Notes: a model not told the origin generated them from the sequence alone. A stretch of DNA of 34,190 nt from Nocardioides nematodiphilus (GCF_020216525.1 NZ_JAIWOY010000016.1:1-34190); one strand, 5' to 3'; shown: positions 23,699 to 32,204, numbered from the stretch's first letter. Made by a program: numbers and translations.

Positions 23699-23719
23699 AC
23701 GCCTCGGAGGGACATAACG

Positions 23720-23750
23720 CCGTAGGCGTGGGCCGCACAGACGCCTACGG
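23720..23750. repeat. Perfect 10-bp inverted repeat at the devR start region
   Basis: CCGTAGGCGT (23720-23729) and ACGCCTACGG (23741-23750) are exact inverted copies with an 11-bp spacer, so the arms are about two helical turns apart. The second arm overlaps the putative -10 TACGGT (23746-23751). It is therefore a candidate operator at the devR promoter or a leader hairpin. Confidence 0.6.
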
Positions 23751-23757
23751 TGAGGAT

Positions 23758-24426
23758 ATGAGCGAGCAGGCCGCCACGACCATCCGAGTGTTCCTCCTCG
23801 ATGACCACGACGTCGTGCGTCACGGGATCCGGCGCCTGCTCGAGGATGCCGGCGGGTTCACCGTGGTCGGGGAGTCGGACTCGGCTGAGGAGGCCACTCG
23901 TCGCATCCCGGCGCTGCGGCCCGACGTCGCGATCCTCGATGGCCAGCTGCCGGACGGATCAGGTATCGACGTCTGCCGCGATGTCCGATCCCAGGACCCC
24001 ACCATCGCCGCCCTGATCCTGACCTCCTTCGACGACGACGAGGCGCTCTTCGCCGCGATCATGGCCGGAGCCGCGGGCTATGTGCTCAAGCAGGTCCGCA
24101 ACAGCGACCTGGTCGAGACCGTGCGCCAGGTGGCCGCTGGTCGCTCGATGCTCGATCCGGCCGTGACGGCGCAGGTGCTCGACCGGATCCGCAATGGTCC
24201 GAAGACCGATCCGACGCTCGACCGGTTGACCGCCCACGAGCAGCGCATCCTCGATCTCATCGGCGAGGGGATGACCAACCGGCAGATCGCCACGACACTG
24301 TCGCTGGCGGAGAAGACGGTCAAGAACTATGTGTCGTCGCTGCTGGCCAAGCTCGGCCTCGAGAGTCGTACGCAGGCGGCCATCTTCGTGACCCGGTCGC
24401 ACGCCGGCGGACCCGCCGGACGCTGA
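23758..24426 (+). CDS. devR: NarL-family response regulator, DevR/DosR-like
   Basis: 222 aa from ATG 23758. A TACGGT hexamer six bases upstream suggests a leaderless message; GTGAGG also lies nearby. The receiver (about 8-125) is canonical: acidic pair Asp15-Asp16, phosphoacceptor Asp61 (ILDGQLPDGSG), Thr89/Ser90 and Lys111. The LuxR-type HTH (about 157-210) has EKTVKNYVSSLLAKLG, matching the DNA-contacting helix of mycobacterial DosR (Lys-Lys-Asn pattern). It is directly followed by a DevS-type kinase. The several GG-C...G-CC boxes in this window are its likely sites. The regulon reading is inference from motif and family. Confidence 0.92.
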   Translation: MSEQAATTIRVFLLDDHDVVRHGIRRLLEDAGGFTVVGESDSAEEATRRIPALRPDVAILDGQLPDGSGIDVCRDVRSQDPTIAALILTSFDDDEALFAAIMAGAAGYVLKQVRNSDLVETVRQVAAGRSMLDPAVTAQVLDRIRNGPKTDPTLDRLTAHEQRILDLIGEGMTNRQIATTLSLAEKTVKNYVSSLLAKLGLESRTQAAIFVTRSHAGGPAGR

Positions 24427-24482
24427 GGGCCGCGGCAGCTGCGGATGACAATCCCTGGTCCGCGACGTTTGCATGCAGGTAG

Positions 24483-24522
24483 CCTGTCCAGCGTGGTCGT
24501 GATCGATCCCGCGAGGGACAGG
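24483..24522. repeat. Inverted repeat CCTGTCC...GGACAGG ahead of the kinase gene
   Basis: CCTGTCC at 24483-24489 and GGACAGG at 24516-24522 are perfect 7-bp inverted arms, 26 bp apart, ending exactly at the ATG 24523. The first arm overlaps a TAGCCT -10-like hexamer (24480-24485). It could be an operator, or a hairpin that hides the start. Confidence 0.35.
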
Positions 24523-26316
24523 ATGACTGGGGAGCAAGGCGGCCGCGCGGTGACCGATCCGGTGCGCGCGGCGGATGAGGCGACGCTGTCCGAGGCGGGG
24601 CTCGAGGTCCTGCTCACCGAGGTGCTCGACCGCGTTCAGACCGCCCGCGACGAGCAGGTGCACTGGCGCCTGCTGACGGACGCCGTGGTCACGATGGCCG
24701 CCGATCTCTCGCTCGACGAGCTGCTCACCCGCATCGTGCAGATCGCCGCCGACCTGGCCGGCGCCGCGTACGCCGCCTTGGGGGTGCTGGGACCCGAGCC
24801 GCGGGGACGCCGACGGCTGCGCACGTTCATCACCTACGGTCTCTCCGAGGAGCAGGTCAGGCGGATCGGAGAGCTCCCCGAGGGGCATGGTCTGCTGGGT
24901 CGCATCATCGATCGGCCCGAACCGCTTCGGCTGCACGACCTCGCGATGAGCGGGCACTCCTCCGGCTTCCCCGCCGCGCATCCCGGCATGCACTCCTTCC
25001 TCGGCGTCCCGGTCCGGACGAAGGGCAGCGTCTTCGGCAACCTCTACCTCACCGAGAAGATCGGCGGCGGAGACTTCACCGAGCACGACGAGTCGATCGT
25101 GGTTGCGCTCGCCGCGGCCGCCGGTGTGGCCATCGAGAACGCACGCCTCCATGAGGATGCCGCGCGTCGCCAGCGCTGGCTGAGCGCGGCCAACGACGTC
25201 ACCACGGCGCTCATGAGCGAGCTCAACGAGCCCGACGTGCCGGCCGACGATCTCCAGCTGATCGCCGATCGGGCCCGGGCAGCGGCCGATGCCGACGTGG
25301 CGTGGATCGTGACCGGCCCGGATGCCGAGCACCTGCGCCTCCAGGTCGCCTCCGGGATCGAGATCGACCCGTCGAAGGCCGAGACCGTCGACGCCGACTT
25401 CGCCATCGCCGGCAGCGTCGCGCGGACGGGTGCAGCCACCGTCGTCGAGGACATCGCGAACGATGAGCGAGCCAGCGCGTTCGGCGTGCTCCCCATCGAG
25501 CGCCTCGGCCTGGTCATGATGCTGCCGCTGCGCGGCGTCGACTCCGCCGGTCACGTCGAGAACGAAGGCGTGCTCGCCCTGGCCTGGGAGCACGAGCGTG
25601 CCGATGTGGCCCTCGACCTCCCTGTCGAGTTGCCGGCCTCCTTCGCCAAGCAGGCCGCGCTGGCGATCCGCGTGGCCCGCAGCCGGCATGACCGCGAGCA
25701 GCTGGCCCTGTACGCGGATCGCGACCGCATCGGTCGCGATCTGCACGACCTCGTCATCCAGCGCCTCTTCGCCATCGGTCTGAATCTGCAGAGCGCGCTG
25801 CGCTGGACCGGCGACCCGCGCGCGGCCGAACGCCTCGACGAACGACTCAACTCGTCGGTGGACGAGATCGATGAGACCATCCGAGACATCCGACGCACGA
25901 TCTTCGAGCTGGGTGCGTTGGCGAAGGGCGGCACCGACCTCCAGACCGAGGTCACCGCGCTGGTCAAGCGCGCGGCAAGCTCGCTGAAGGTCCGTCCCTC
26001 CTTGGCCTTCGAGGGACCGGTGCGCTCGCTCGTCGGAGCAGAGCTCGTGCCCGACGTCCTCGCGGTGCTCAGCGAGACGCTGTCGAACGCGGGCCGGCAC
26101 GCCCAGGCGACGGACATCGCCGTGCGGATCCGGGCCGCAGACGAGTTGACGCTGACGGTCCGGGACAACGGGCGCGGCATCCCGGCGGATGCGGTGGAGA
26201 GTGGCCTGTCGAACATCCGTGAGCGCGCGGAGCGGCATCACGGCGCCTGCGTGATCGCTCGGGCGGAGCCGTCGGGGACGATCATCGAGTGGTCGGTGCC
26301 CCTGCGTCAGGCGTAG
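24523..26316 (+). CDS. devS: DevS/DosS-type GAF-GAF sensor histidine kinase
   Basis: 597 aa from ATG 24523; a leaderless GTG at 24493 (behind TAGCCT) would add ten residues. Two GAF domains span about 48-206 and 224-384. DHp follows with phosphoacceptor His408 (RDLHDLVIQRLF), then a HATPase_c domain with SETLSNAGRHA (N box), DNGRG and GLSNIRERAE. GAF-A keeps the FPAAHPGMHSFLGVPV stretch; His153 here sits where DosS has its proximal heme ligand (His149 by recollection of the family), so heme-based sensing of O2, NO or CO is likely. It should phosphorylate the DevR encoded 96 bp upstream. Its DHp sequence is the template for recognising the His-less 96-aa protein at 3464-3754. Confidence 0.9.
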   Translation: MTGEQGGRAVTDPVRAADEATLSEAGLEVLLTEVLDRVQTARDEQVHWRLLTDAVVTMAADLSLDELLTRIVQIAADLAGAAYAALGVLGPEPRGRRRLRTFITYGLSEEQVRRIGELPEGHGLLGRIIDRPEPLRLHDLAMSGHSSGFPAAHPGMHSFLGVPVRTKGSVFGNLYLTEKIGGGDFTEHDESIVVALAAAAGVAIENARLHEDAARRQRWLSAANDVTTALMSELNEPDVPADDLQLIADRARAAADADVAWIVTGPDAEHLRLQVASGIEIDPSKAETVDADFAIAGSVARTGAATVVEDIANDERASAFGVLPIERLGLVMMLPLRGVDSAGHVENEGVLALAWEHERADVALDLPVELPASFAKQAALAIRVARSRHDREQLALYADRDRIGRDLHDLVIQRLFAIGLNLQSALRWTGDPRAAERLDERLNSSVDEIDETIRDIRRTIFELGALAKGGTDLQTEVTALVKRAASSLKVRPSLAFEGPVRSLVGAELVPDVLAVLSETLSNAGRHAQATDIAVRIRAADELTLTVRDNGRGIPADAVESGLSNIRERAERHHGACVIARAEPSGTIIEWSVPLRQA

Positions 26317-26351
26317 GTCGACGGCTCAGCACGCCGCGCCCGGGCACTCCA

Positions 26352-27320
26352 TCAGGACGTCGGAGCCGCACGTCGTCGATCGCCCGCCACAGACTCCGCA
26401 GGCGCTGCGGACGCCGACGTCGCCGGGACGGCCCTCGCGGCGGCGCCGTAGCGCTCCAGGCAGAAGGCCGCCAGGCGGTCAGCGAGTGCGGCGATCGTCG
26501 GCGCGGCGTGGTGGTGCGGCTCCCACGCGGCGTACAACCGGATCTGGAGGACGCGGTCCGCGGTCTCGATCGGGAGGGGGACGAGGCCGAAGCGGGGGTC
26601 GTCCGAGACGACGGCGACACCCCTGCCCGCGGCGGCGAGAGCCTGCGCGACCTGGGCGTTGGTGCACTCCAGCAGCTCGCCGTAGCTCAACCCGGCGCCA
26701 TCCACGGCGGCGTCGAGGATGACCCGTGGACGGAAGTCCGGCGACATCACGATCAGCGGCCGCTCGAGGAGCTCGGCCAGGCCGACCCGGTCGCGATCGG
26801 CCCAGGGGTCGTCGTGGCGGACCTGGGCGGTCAGGGCGAAGACCGCGAGCTCTCGTGACGCGAGGTTGCGCGGCGGGGCTCGGTGGACGATCGCCAGGTC
26901 GGCGCCAGCGGAGAGCGCGGCGCCGGCGCCGCGCGGGTCCAGGCTGCGAAGCAGGGGCACCGGCTCGGTGGGCAACAGGGTGGCGATGAAGGGGGCCAGT
27001 ACGTCCGCCAGCGTGGTGGTCGGCACCGCGACGTGCAGCCGCTCCACGCGGCCCGAGGCCAGGGCCTGCGCCGCATCGTCGAGCGCGTCGGCGCTGCGCA
27101 CCAGCGCTCGCGCCTGCGGGAGGAACTCCTCAGCGGCACGCGTCATCCGCAGGCGCCTGCCCTCGCGCTCGAACAGGCGCAGGCCGGTCTGCTGCTCGAG
27201 CTGGCGGAGCTGCCGCGACAGCACGGGCTGGGTCACGTGCATCTCGGCCGCGGCGCGGGTCGCCGACCCGTGGTCCGCCGTGGCCAGGAAGTAGCGAAGG
27301 AGACGCAGGTCCACCGACAT
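26352..27320 (-). CDS. LysR-family transcriptional regulator
   Basis: 322 aa from ATG 27320. The N-terminal winged HTH (about 1-62) is MSVDLRLLRYFLATADHGSA, then TQPVLSRQLRQLEQQTGLRL. The effector-binding domain follows (about 90-290), and the last 30 residues are Ala-rich. No ribosome site is evident, so the message may be leaderless. It diverges from the glutamate-type dehydrogenase gene with 102 bp between starts, the usual arrangement for a LysR regulator and its target. By analogy with GltC-type regulators, it may respond to a nitrogen or 2-oxoglutarate signal (inference). Confidence 0.88.
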   Translation of the reverse strand: MSVDLRLLRYFLATADHGSATRAAAEMHVTQPVLSRQLRQLEQQTGLRLFEREGRRLRMTRAAEEFLPQARALVRSADALDDAAQALASGRVERLHVAVPTTTLADVLAPFIATLLPTEPVPLLRSLDPRGAGAALSAGADLAIVHRAPPRNLASRELAVFALTAQVRHDDPWADRDRVGLAELLERPLIVMSPDFRPRVILDAAVDGAGLSYGELLECTNAQVAQALAAAGRGVAVVSDDPRFGLVPLPIETADRVLQIRLYAAWEPHHHAAPTIAALADRLAAFCLERYGAAARAVPATSASAAPAESVAGDRRRAAPTS

Positions 27321-27364
27321 GCCGGGCACGCTATCGTCGCCGCCGAACCATGTCCACAAGGCAT

Positions 27365-27392
27365 CAATAGGGTTCCCAATAGGTCTTGGACC
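27365..27392. promoter_or_regulatory. Candidate LysR-binding region ahead of gdhA
   Basis: CAATAGG occurs twice (27365-27371 and 27377-27383) with a 12-bp period. The pair frames an imperfect palindrome ATAGGGTTCCCAAT (27367-27380). GGTCTTGGACC (27382-27392) is a further inverted repeat. A TATGTAT stretch at 27394-27400 may hold the -10 of the dehydrogenase promoter. Confidence 0.4.
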
Positions 27393-27422
27393 GTATGTAT
27401 CGCTTCGCGACAGGGTGAGGAC

Positions 27423-28751
27423 ATGACCGTGATCGCCAACGACACCCCACCCAGCGCCGGGGGACCGGCCGCCCCGCCTCAGCCTCCGTCGACGCCGCCA
27501 CCCGTGCCGGAGCGCACGGTGCTCGACGATGCCCGCGAGCAGCTCGCCGACGCCGCGGCCGTGCTCGGGCTGCCGGGCGACGTGCACGCGATGCTCGCCG
27601 AACCGCGGCGCGAGGTCAGCGTCAGCATCCCGTTGCGCCGCGATGACGGCACGATCGAGGTGCTGCGCGGCTACCGGGTGCAGCACAACTACTCCCGTGG
27701 CCCCGGCAAGGGTGGCGTGCGCTTCGACGCGCGCGTCGATCTCGACGAGGTGCGCGCGCTCGCGATGTGGATGACGTGGAAGTGCGCCCTGCTCGACGTG
27801 CCCTACGGCGGCGCCAAGGGCGGCGTGCGTCTCGATCCGCGTCGCTACAGCACCGGTGAGCTGGAGCGGATCACCCGCCGCTACACCTCGGAGATCGCCC
27901 CGCTGATCGGGCCCCACCAGGACATCCCGGCGCCCGACATCGGCACGGACGAGCAGACCATGGCCTGGATGATGGACACCTACTCCGTGGGGCAGGGTCA
28001 CACGGTGCTGGGCGTGGTCACCGGAAAGCCGATCGCGATCGGGGGCTCGCTCGGCCGGGCCGCCTCGACCTCGCGGGGCGTCGTGGCGATCGCCGTCGAG
28101 GCACTGCGTCACCTCGACATCGAGCCGACGAGCGCGACCGCAGCGGTGCAGGGGTTCGGCAAGGTGGGCCGCGGTGCTGCCCGCCTGCTCGCCGAGCAGG
28201 GCGTCCGCGTCATCGCGGTGAGCGACATGTACGGCGCCATCTTCAACATCGGCGGGCTGGACCTGCCGGCCCTCGAGGCGCACGTCGACGCGACCGGCAG
28301 CGTCGTCGGATTCCCCGAGGCCCTCGAGATCGACGGTACGGACGTCCTGCTCGCCGAGGTCGACCTGCTCGTGCCGGCCGCTGTCGAGGGCGTGATCAAC
28401 GCCGACAACGCGTGCTTCGTCCGAGCGCGCCTCATCGTCGAGGGCGCCAACGGACCCCTCACCGCCGACGCCGACCGGATCCTTGCCGAGCGTGGCGTCG
28501 TGGTCGTGCCCGACATCCTCGCGAACGCCGGTGGCGTCGTCGTCTCCTACTTCGAGTGGGTGCAGGCGAACCAGGCGTACTGGTGGACCGAGGACGAGGT
28601 GAACGAGCGCCTGGTCGACCGGATGACGCGGGCGTGGCGCGATGTGCTCGACTACGCCGCCGAGCGCCAGCTCTCCCTGCGACTGGCCGCGACCTGCATG
28701 GCTGTCGAGCGCGTCTACCGGGCCCACGAGGTCCGGGGCCTCTACCCGTGA
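27423..28751 (+). CDS. gdhA: Glutamate dehydrogenase (Glu/Leu/Phe/Val family)
   Basis: 442 aa. ATG 27423 follows GGGTGAGG. A Pro/Ala-rich leader of about 30 residues precedes the fold. The substrate domain has HNYSRGPGKGGVRFD and the catalytic-lysine loop DVPYGGAKGGVRLDP. The Rossmann domain starts near residue 235 (AVQGFGKVGRGAARLLAEQG). The C-terminal region has ANAGGVVVSYFEWVQ. This pattern fits NAD-linked hexameric glutamate dehydrogenases of the GdhA/RocG type. It interconverts glutamate and 2-oxoglutarate with ammonium. With arginine and agmatine breakdown nearby, it probably handles released nitrogen. Preference for other branched amino acids cannot be excluded. Confidence 0.9.
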   Translation: MTVIANDTPPSAGGPAAPPQPPSTPPPVPERTVLDDAREQLADAAAVLGLPGDVHAMLAEPRREVSVSIPLRRDDGTIEVLRGYRVQHNYSRGPGKGGVRFDARVDLDEVRALAMWMTWKCALLDVPYGGAKGGVRLDPRRYSTGELERITRRYTSEIAPLIGPHQDIPAPDIGTDEQTMAWMMDTYSVGQGHTVLGVVTGKPIAIGGSLGRAASTSRGVVAIAVEALRHLDIEPTSATAAVQGFGKVGRGAARLLAEQGVRVIAVSDMYGAIFNIGGLDLPALEAHVDATGSVVGFPEALEIDGTDVLLAEVDLLVPAAVEGVINADNACFVRARLIVEGANGPLTADADRILAERGVVVVPDILANAGGVVVSYFEWVQANQAYWWTEDEVNERLVDRMTRAWRDVLDYAAERQLSLRLAATCMAVERVYRAHEVRGLYP

Positions 28752-28886
28752 GCGGCGAGCCGACGATGGGTGCTCCCGCCGCCTCGGACGTCAGCGGTGA
28801 GCGCCCCGCGGGCCGACTCCAGGTCTGCCTGGCCTGCTGGCCGCGGCGCTGCCCGGCGGCCGTCTCCGAGAACGCGGAGGTCGCCC

Positions 28887-29495
28887 TCAGTCGGCGAGGT
28901 GCGTGAGGCCGGCCAGGAGCAGGTCGAGTCCGAGCTCGAACGAGCGGTCGGCGCGGCGGGTGCCCGCGCCGACCGCTCGGATGGCCTGCGCCAGCCTGGG
29001 GTCCTGGGCGTGCTCGGCATCCCAGACCTGGTCCGGAGCGACGGCGTCGAGCGCCGAGCCGATGACGAAGCTGTCCAGGACGGTGATGACGTCGAGCAGC
29101 CGGTCCCCGGGGATCGCGTGGTCCGTGAGGATCCGGGCGAGGTCGTCGTAGATGCGCATCACGTCGGGCGAGGACACCGTCTGGCTCGTCAACATCGGCA
29201 CCAGACGGGGATGTGCCGCGAAGGCGTCACGATAGGCCCGGAGCAGCACGCGTACCTGCTGGACCCAGTCGCCGTCGGCCCCGCTGGGTACCCGGGGCAC
29301 GTCGCGGAAGATCAGCCCGCGCATCGCCTCGACGATCTGCGCCTTGCCCGCGACGTGGTTGTAGAGCGAGGACGGTCGGACCTTCAGCGCGGCGGCGACC
29401 TGCGCGACCGTGAACTCACCGTCGCGGTCCACCAGCCCCAGCGCGGCCTCGGCGATCAGCTCGGGGGAGAGGAGAGGTGTGGACGGACGTCCCAC
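28887..29495 (-). CDS. TetR-family regulator of the agmatine cluster
   Basis: 202 aa. GTG 29495 is chosen because AGGAGG lies just upstream and the HTH starts soon after. The HTH (about 12-57) reads FTVAQVAAALKVRPSSLYNH. The C-terminal part is the helical ligand domain of the TetR_C type. It diverges from the carbon-nitrogen hydrolase gene, and an inverted repeat (29558-29576) lies between the starts, so it most likely represses aguBA and itself. A ligand such as agmatine or N-carbamoylputrescine is plausible by context. The 135 bases between gdhA and this gene hold nothing I can support. Confidence 0.87.
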   Translation of the reverse strand: MGRPSTPLLSPELIAEAALGLVDRDGEFTVAQVAAALKVRPSSLYNHVAGKAQIVEAMRGLIFRDVPRVPSGADGDWVQQVRVLLRAYRDAFAAHPRLVPMLTSQTVSSPDVMRIYDDLARILTDHAIPGDRLLDVITVLDSFVIGSALDAVAPDQVWDAEHAQDPRLAQAIRAVGAGTRRADRSFELGLDLLLAGLTHLAD

Positions 29496-29557
29496 GACTG
29501 AACCTCCTGGAAATTCGGATCCGCCCTTGCGATCGAGCGCAGCGCTGATGATACTAG

Positions 29558-29576
29558 AAACGAACGACATTCGTTT
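29558..29576. promoter_or_regulatory. TetR operator, AAACGAA-5-TTCGTTT
   Basis: AAACGAA cgaca TTCGTTT is a perfect inverted repeat with a 5-bp spacer, 37 bp upstream of the hydrolase ATG and 63 bp upstream of the TetR GTG. Its core, read on the minus strand, is GAATGTCGTTC, identical to the core of the second TetR operator at 32271-32281. Confidence 0.7.
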
Positions 29577-29612
29577 TAGTACCCGGACCTCACTCTCGCG
29601 AAGGAACCTCCC

Positions 29613-30536
29613 GTGCAGATCATCGCCTCACCAGCCCTGTCATCACCTGCCCGTGTGGACGAGCCGACCCGCGGCACGCTCCGTGTCGGCCTGGTCCAGC
29701 ACGCCTGGCGCGAGGACGCGGACGCGCTCCGCACGGTGCTCGACGAAGGCATCGGAGCCGCCGCCGCCCAGGGCGCGACGATCGTCTTCCTGCCCGAGCT
29801 CACGTTCTCGCGCTACCCGGCCTTCGAGGAGCCGGCCGGCCGCGCCGCCGACCTCACCGAGGAGCTGGAGAGCGGTCCGACGATGACCTTCGCTCGCGAG
29901 GCCGCGCGCCGACACGGCGTCTTCGTACACGCCTCGCTCTACGAGCGCGCCGACCAGGCCGGCGACGACCTCGGCTTCAACACCGCGATCCTCGTCAGCC
30001 CCGCAGGGGAGCTCGTCGCCCGCACCCGCAAGACCCACATCCCGGTCACCGAGGGCTATGTGGAGGACAAGTACTTCCGCCCCGGCCCGGCCGCGGACGC
30101 CTACCCGGTGCACCGGCCCGAGCCGCTCGACATCGGCCTGGGCATGCCGACGTGCTGGGACGAGTGGTTCCCCGAGGTCGCTCGCTCGTATGCCCTCGGC
30201 GGCGCCGACGTGCTCGTCTACCCGACCGCGATCGGCTCCGAGCCCGATCACCCCGACTTCGACACCCAGCCGCTGTGGCAGCAGGTGATCGTGGGTCACG
30301 CGATCGCCAACGGCCTGTTCATCGTGGTGCCGAACCGCACCGGTGACGAGGGCCGGATCACGTTCTACGGCTCGTCCTTCATCGTCGACCCGTACGGCCG
30401 GATCCTCGCTCAGGCACCGCGTGACGAGGAGGCGGTCCTGGTCGCCGACCTCGAGCTGGACCAGCGCCGCGACTGGCTCACGCTCTTCCCGTTCCTGACC
30501 ACGCGCCGGCCGGACACGTACGCGGGGCTGCTGTGA
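29613..30536 (+). CDS. aguB: N-carbamoylputrescine amidase-like carbon-nitrogen hydrolase
   Basis: 307 aa. ATG 29613 follows GAAGGA. The nitrilase-fold catalytic triad is visible: Glu62 (FLPELTF), Lys140 (TRKTHIP) and Cys181 (MPTCWDEWFPEVARSY). The CWDEWFPE signature and length match AguB, which hydrolyses N-carbamoylputrescine to putrescine, CO2 and ammonia. The last codons overlap the agmatine deiminase gene (GTGA), which makes its substrate, strengthening the call. Other amidases share the fold; the context makes AguB most likely. A TetR operator sits on its promoter. Confidence 0.88.
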   Translation: MQIIASPALSSPARVDEPTRGTLRVGLVQHAWREDADALRTVLDEGIGAAAAQGATIVFLPELTFSRYPAFEEPAGRAADLTEELESGPTMTFAREAARRHGVFVHASLYERADQAGDDLGFNTAILVSPAGELVARTRKTHIPVTEGYVEDKYFRPGPAADAYPVHRPEPLDIGLGMPTCWDEWFPEVARSYALGGADVLVYPTAIGSEPDHPDFDTQPLWQQVIVGHAIANGLFIVVPNRTGDEGRITFYGSSFIVDPYGRILAQAPRDEEAVLVADLELDQRRDWLTLFPFLTTRRPDTYAGLL

Positions 30537-31567
30537 GCGGGACAGGCGGAGGCTGGCGGATGCCGGCCGAGACGGCGGCGCACGACTGCACCTGGATGGC
30601 CTGGCCGTCGTCGGGCTACACCCTGGGCGGGACCGCAGCGGACGCGGAGGAGGCTCGCGCCACGTGGGCGGCCGTCGCCCACGCGGTGGCGCAGTTCGAG
30701 CCCGTACGGATGGTGGTCGATCCGTCCGCGACAGCCGTCGCCCGCGATCATCTGGGCAGCGACGTCGAGCTCCTCGAGGCGCCGCTGGACGACGCCTGGA
30801 TGCGCGACATCGGCCCCACCTTCGTCCTCAGCACCGATCCCGACCCGGCCACCGGCACGCGCCTCGGCGCGGTCGACTGGGTCTTCAACGGCTGGGGAGC
30901 GCAGGGCTGGGCGACCTGGGAGAAGGACGCCCGGATCGCGCGGACCATCGCGGAGTGGAGCGGCGCCGAGCTGATCTCGTCACCGATGGTCAACGAGGGC
31001 GGCGCCATCCACGTCGACGGCGCCGGCACCGTGCTGGCGACGCGCACGGTCCAGCTCGACCCGGGCCGCAACCCGGAGTGGACCGAGGAGCGGGTCGAGG
31101 CGGAGCTGCGACGGACCCTGGGCGTCGAGCGGGTCGTCTGGCTCGAGCGCGGGCTGACGCGTGACTACGACGAGTTCGGGACGCGCGGCCACGTCGACAT
31201 CGTCGCTGTGATGCCGGAGCCGGGCGTGGTCCTGCTGCACGAGCAGACGGATCCTGCCCATCCGGACCACGCCCTGAGGGAGGAGTTGCGCGCGGCCGTC
31301 CCGCGGCCGTGGCGCGTCGTCCCGGTTCCCGCGCCGCGGCAGCTCGAGGACGAGCACGGGCCGGTCGACCTCAGCTACATCAACCACTACGCCTGCAACG
31401 GCGGCGTGGTGGCGTGCGGCTTCGACGACCCGAACGATGCGCCCGCGCTCGATCTGCTCGCCGCGGCCTACCCCGGGCGTCGGGTGGTGGCGGTCGACGC
31501 TCGCCCGCTCTTCGCGCGTGGCGGCGGGATTCACTGCATCACCCAGCAGCAGCCCGCCCTGTCCTGA
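30533..31567 (+). CDS. aguA: Agmatine deiminase
   Basis: 344 aa from GTG 30533, overlapping the aguB stop. Family motifs are MAWPSSGYT near the N-terminus, DDAWMRDIGPTF (about 80-92), NEGGAIHVDG, TRGHVDIVA and the nucleophile Cys335 in GGGIHCITQQQP at the C-terminus, as in AguA of the peptidylarginine deiminase superfamily. It converts agmatine to N-carbamoylputrescine and ammonia in the cytosol. With aguB upstream the pair makes putrescine. A hairpin at 31578-31628 follows its stop. Confidence 0.93.
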   Translation: MSGTGGGWRMPAETAAHDCTWMAWPSSGYTLGGTAADAEEARATWAAVAHAVAQFEPVRMVVDPSATAVARDHLGSDVELLEAPLDDAWMRDIGPTFVLSTDPDPATGTRLGAVDWVFNGWGAQGWATWEKDARIARTIAEWSGAELISSPMVNEGGAIHVDGAGTVLATRTVQLDPGRNPEWTEERVEAELRRTLGVERVVWLERGLTRDYDEFGTRGHVDIVAVMPEPGVVLLHEQTDPAHPDHALREELRAAVPRPWRVVPVPAPRQLEDEHGPVDLSYINHYACNGGVVACGFDDPNDAPALDLLAAAYPGRRVVAVDARPLFARGGGIHCITQQQPALS

Positions 31568-31577
31568 GGGGCGAACG

Positions 31578-31628
31578 CTGTGGCCTCGCGCGCGCCGGCC
31601 CGCCGGGCACGGTGCGCCGAGGTCACAG
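31578..31628. terminator. Hairpin between convergent aguA and TetR genes
   Basis: CTGTGGCCTCG (31578-31588) pairs with CGAGGTCACAG (31618-31628) over 11 bp with one wobble. The loop contains a second hairpin, GCCCG-C-CGGGC (31599-31609). The right arm overlaps the stop codon of the TetR gene. There is no T-tract, as is common in high-GC actinomycetes, so this may be a bidirectional terminator. Confidence 0.45.
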
Positions 31629-32204
31629 CAGCGCGCGGGTGTGGTTCAGCGCGGCGGTGCGCAGCTCGCGACCGCCGCCCGTGACGATGCCGACGCTGAA
31701 CCCGTCCCACATGGCCCGCAGTCGCTCCGAGATCGCCTCGGCATCAGATGCCGGCCGGACCTCGGCGAGCAGGCGGACGAGGTCGGCGTGCCAGGAGGCG
31801 TCGATGTCCCGCTGCGCCTGCGCCAGCTCGGGGTGGTAGGGCGCACGTGCCCAGAGACCGAGCCAGAGCTGCCAGCGAGGGTCCTTCTCGTCGATCGCGA
31901 GGTAGACGTCGGCGAACTCGACGACGCCGGCGAGCACGTCGTCCTCGGCCGCCTCGACCGCGTCGCGCAGCAGCGGGAGGCGCTGCTCGGCGTACTCGGC
32001 CTCGCTCCACCGCAGGGTCTCCAGGAGGAGGCCGTCGCGGGTCTTGAAGTAGTAGAGCAGGTGGCCACCGCTGGTGTTGAGCCGTGCCGCCAGTGCCGCC
32101 ATCGTCAGCTTCTCGAGGCCGCTCTCGGCCACCATCTCGAGCGCTGCTGTCAGGACCTGCTCGCGCGGTCGGTCGAGACGTCGGTTGTGACGTGTCGCGG
32201 TCAC
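31623..32204 (-). CDS. TetR-family regulator of the transporter gene
   Basis: 193 aa from GTG 32204, with AAAGGG upstream; the frame is open 21 codons further into the operator region. The HTH is at about 20-60 (LEKLTMAALAARLNTSGGHL, then YYFKTRDGLL), followed by a helical ligand domain with a Trp-rich patch (RWQLWLGLWARA). It diverges from the APC transporter gene, and a double palindrome (32268-32303) lies between, so repression of the transporter and amine oxidase is likely. Its operator core equals that of the other TetR unit, so the two may overlap in targets. Confidence 0.87.
   Translation of the reverse strand: MTATRHNRRLDRPREQVLTAALEMVAESGLEKLTMAALAARLNTSGGHLLYYFKTRDGLLLETLRWSEAEYAEQRLPLLRDAVEAAEDDVLAGVVEFADVYLAIDEKDPRWQLWLGLWARAPYHPELAQAQRDIDASWHADLVRLLAEVRPASDAEAISERLRAMWDGFSVGIVTGGGRELRTAALNHTRALL

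Noticed and set aside
23959..26241. 760-codon open frame on the minus strand opposite devR and devS
   Set aside because: It mirrors the codon structure of two clear genes and its product has no family pattern; long antisense frames are expected in high-GC DNA.
28748..28906. GTG frame overlapping the gdhA stop, about 52 aa
   Set aside because: Overlap resembles coupling, but the product has no hydrophobic or domain pattern and runs into the 3' end of the converging TetR gene.
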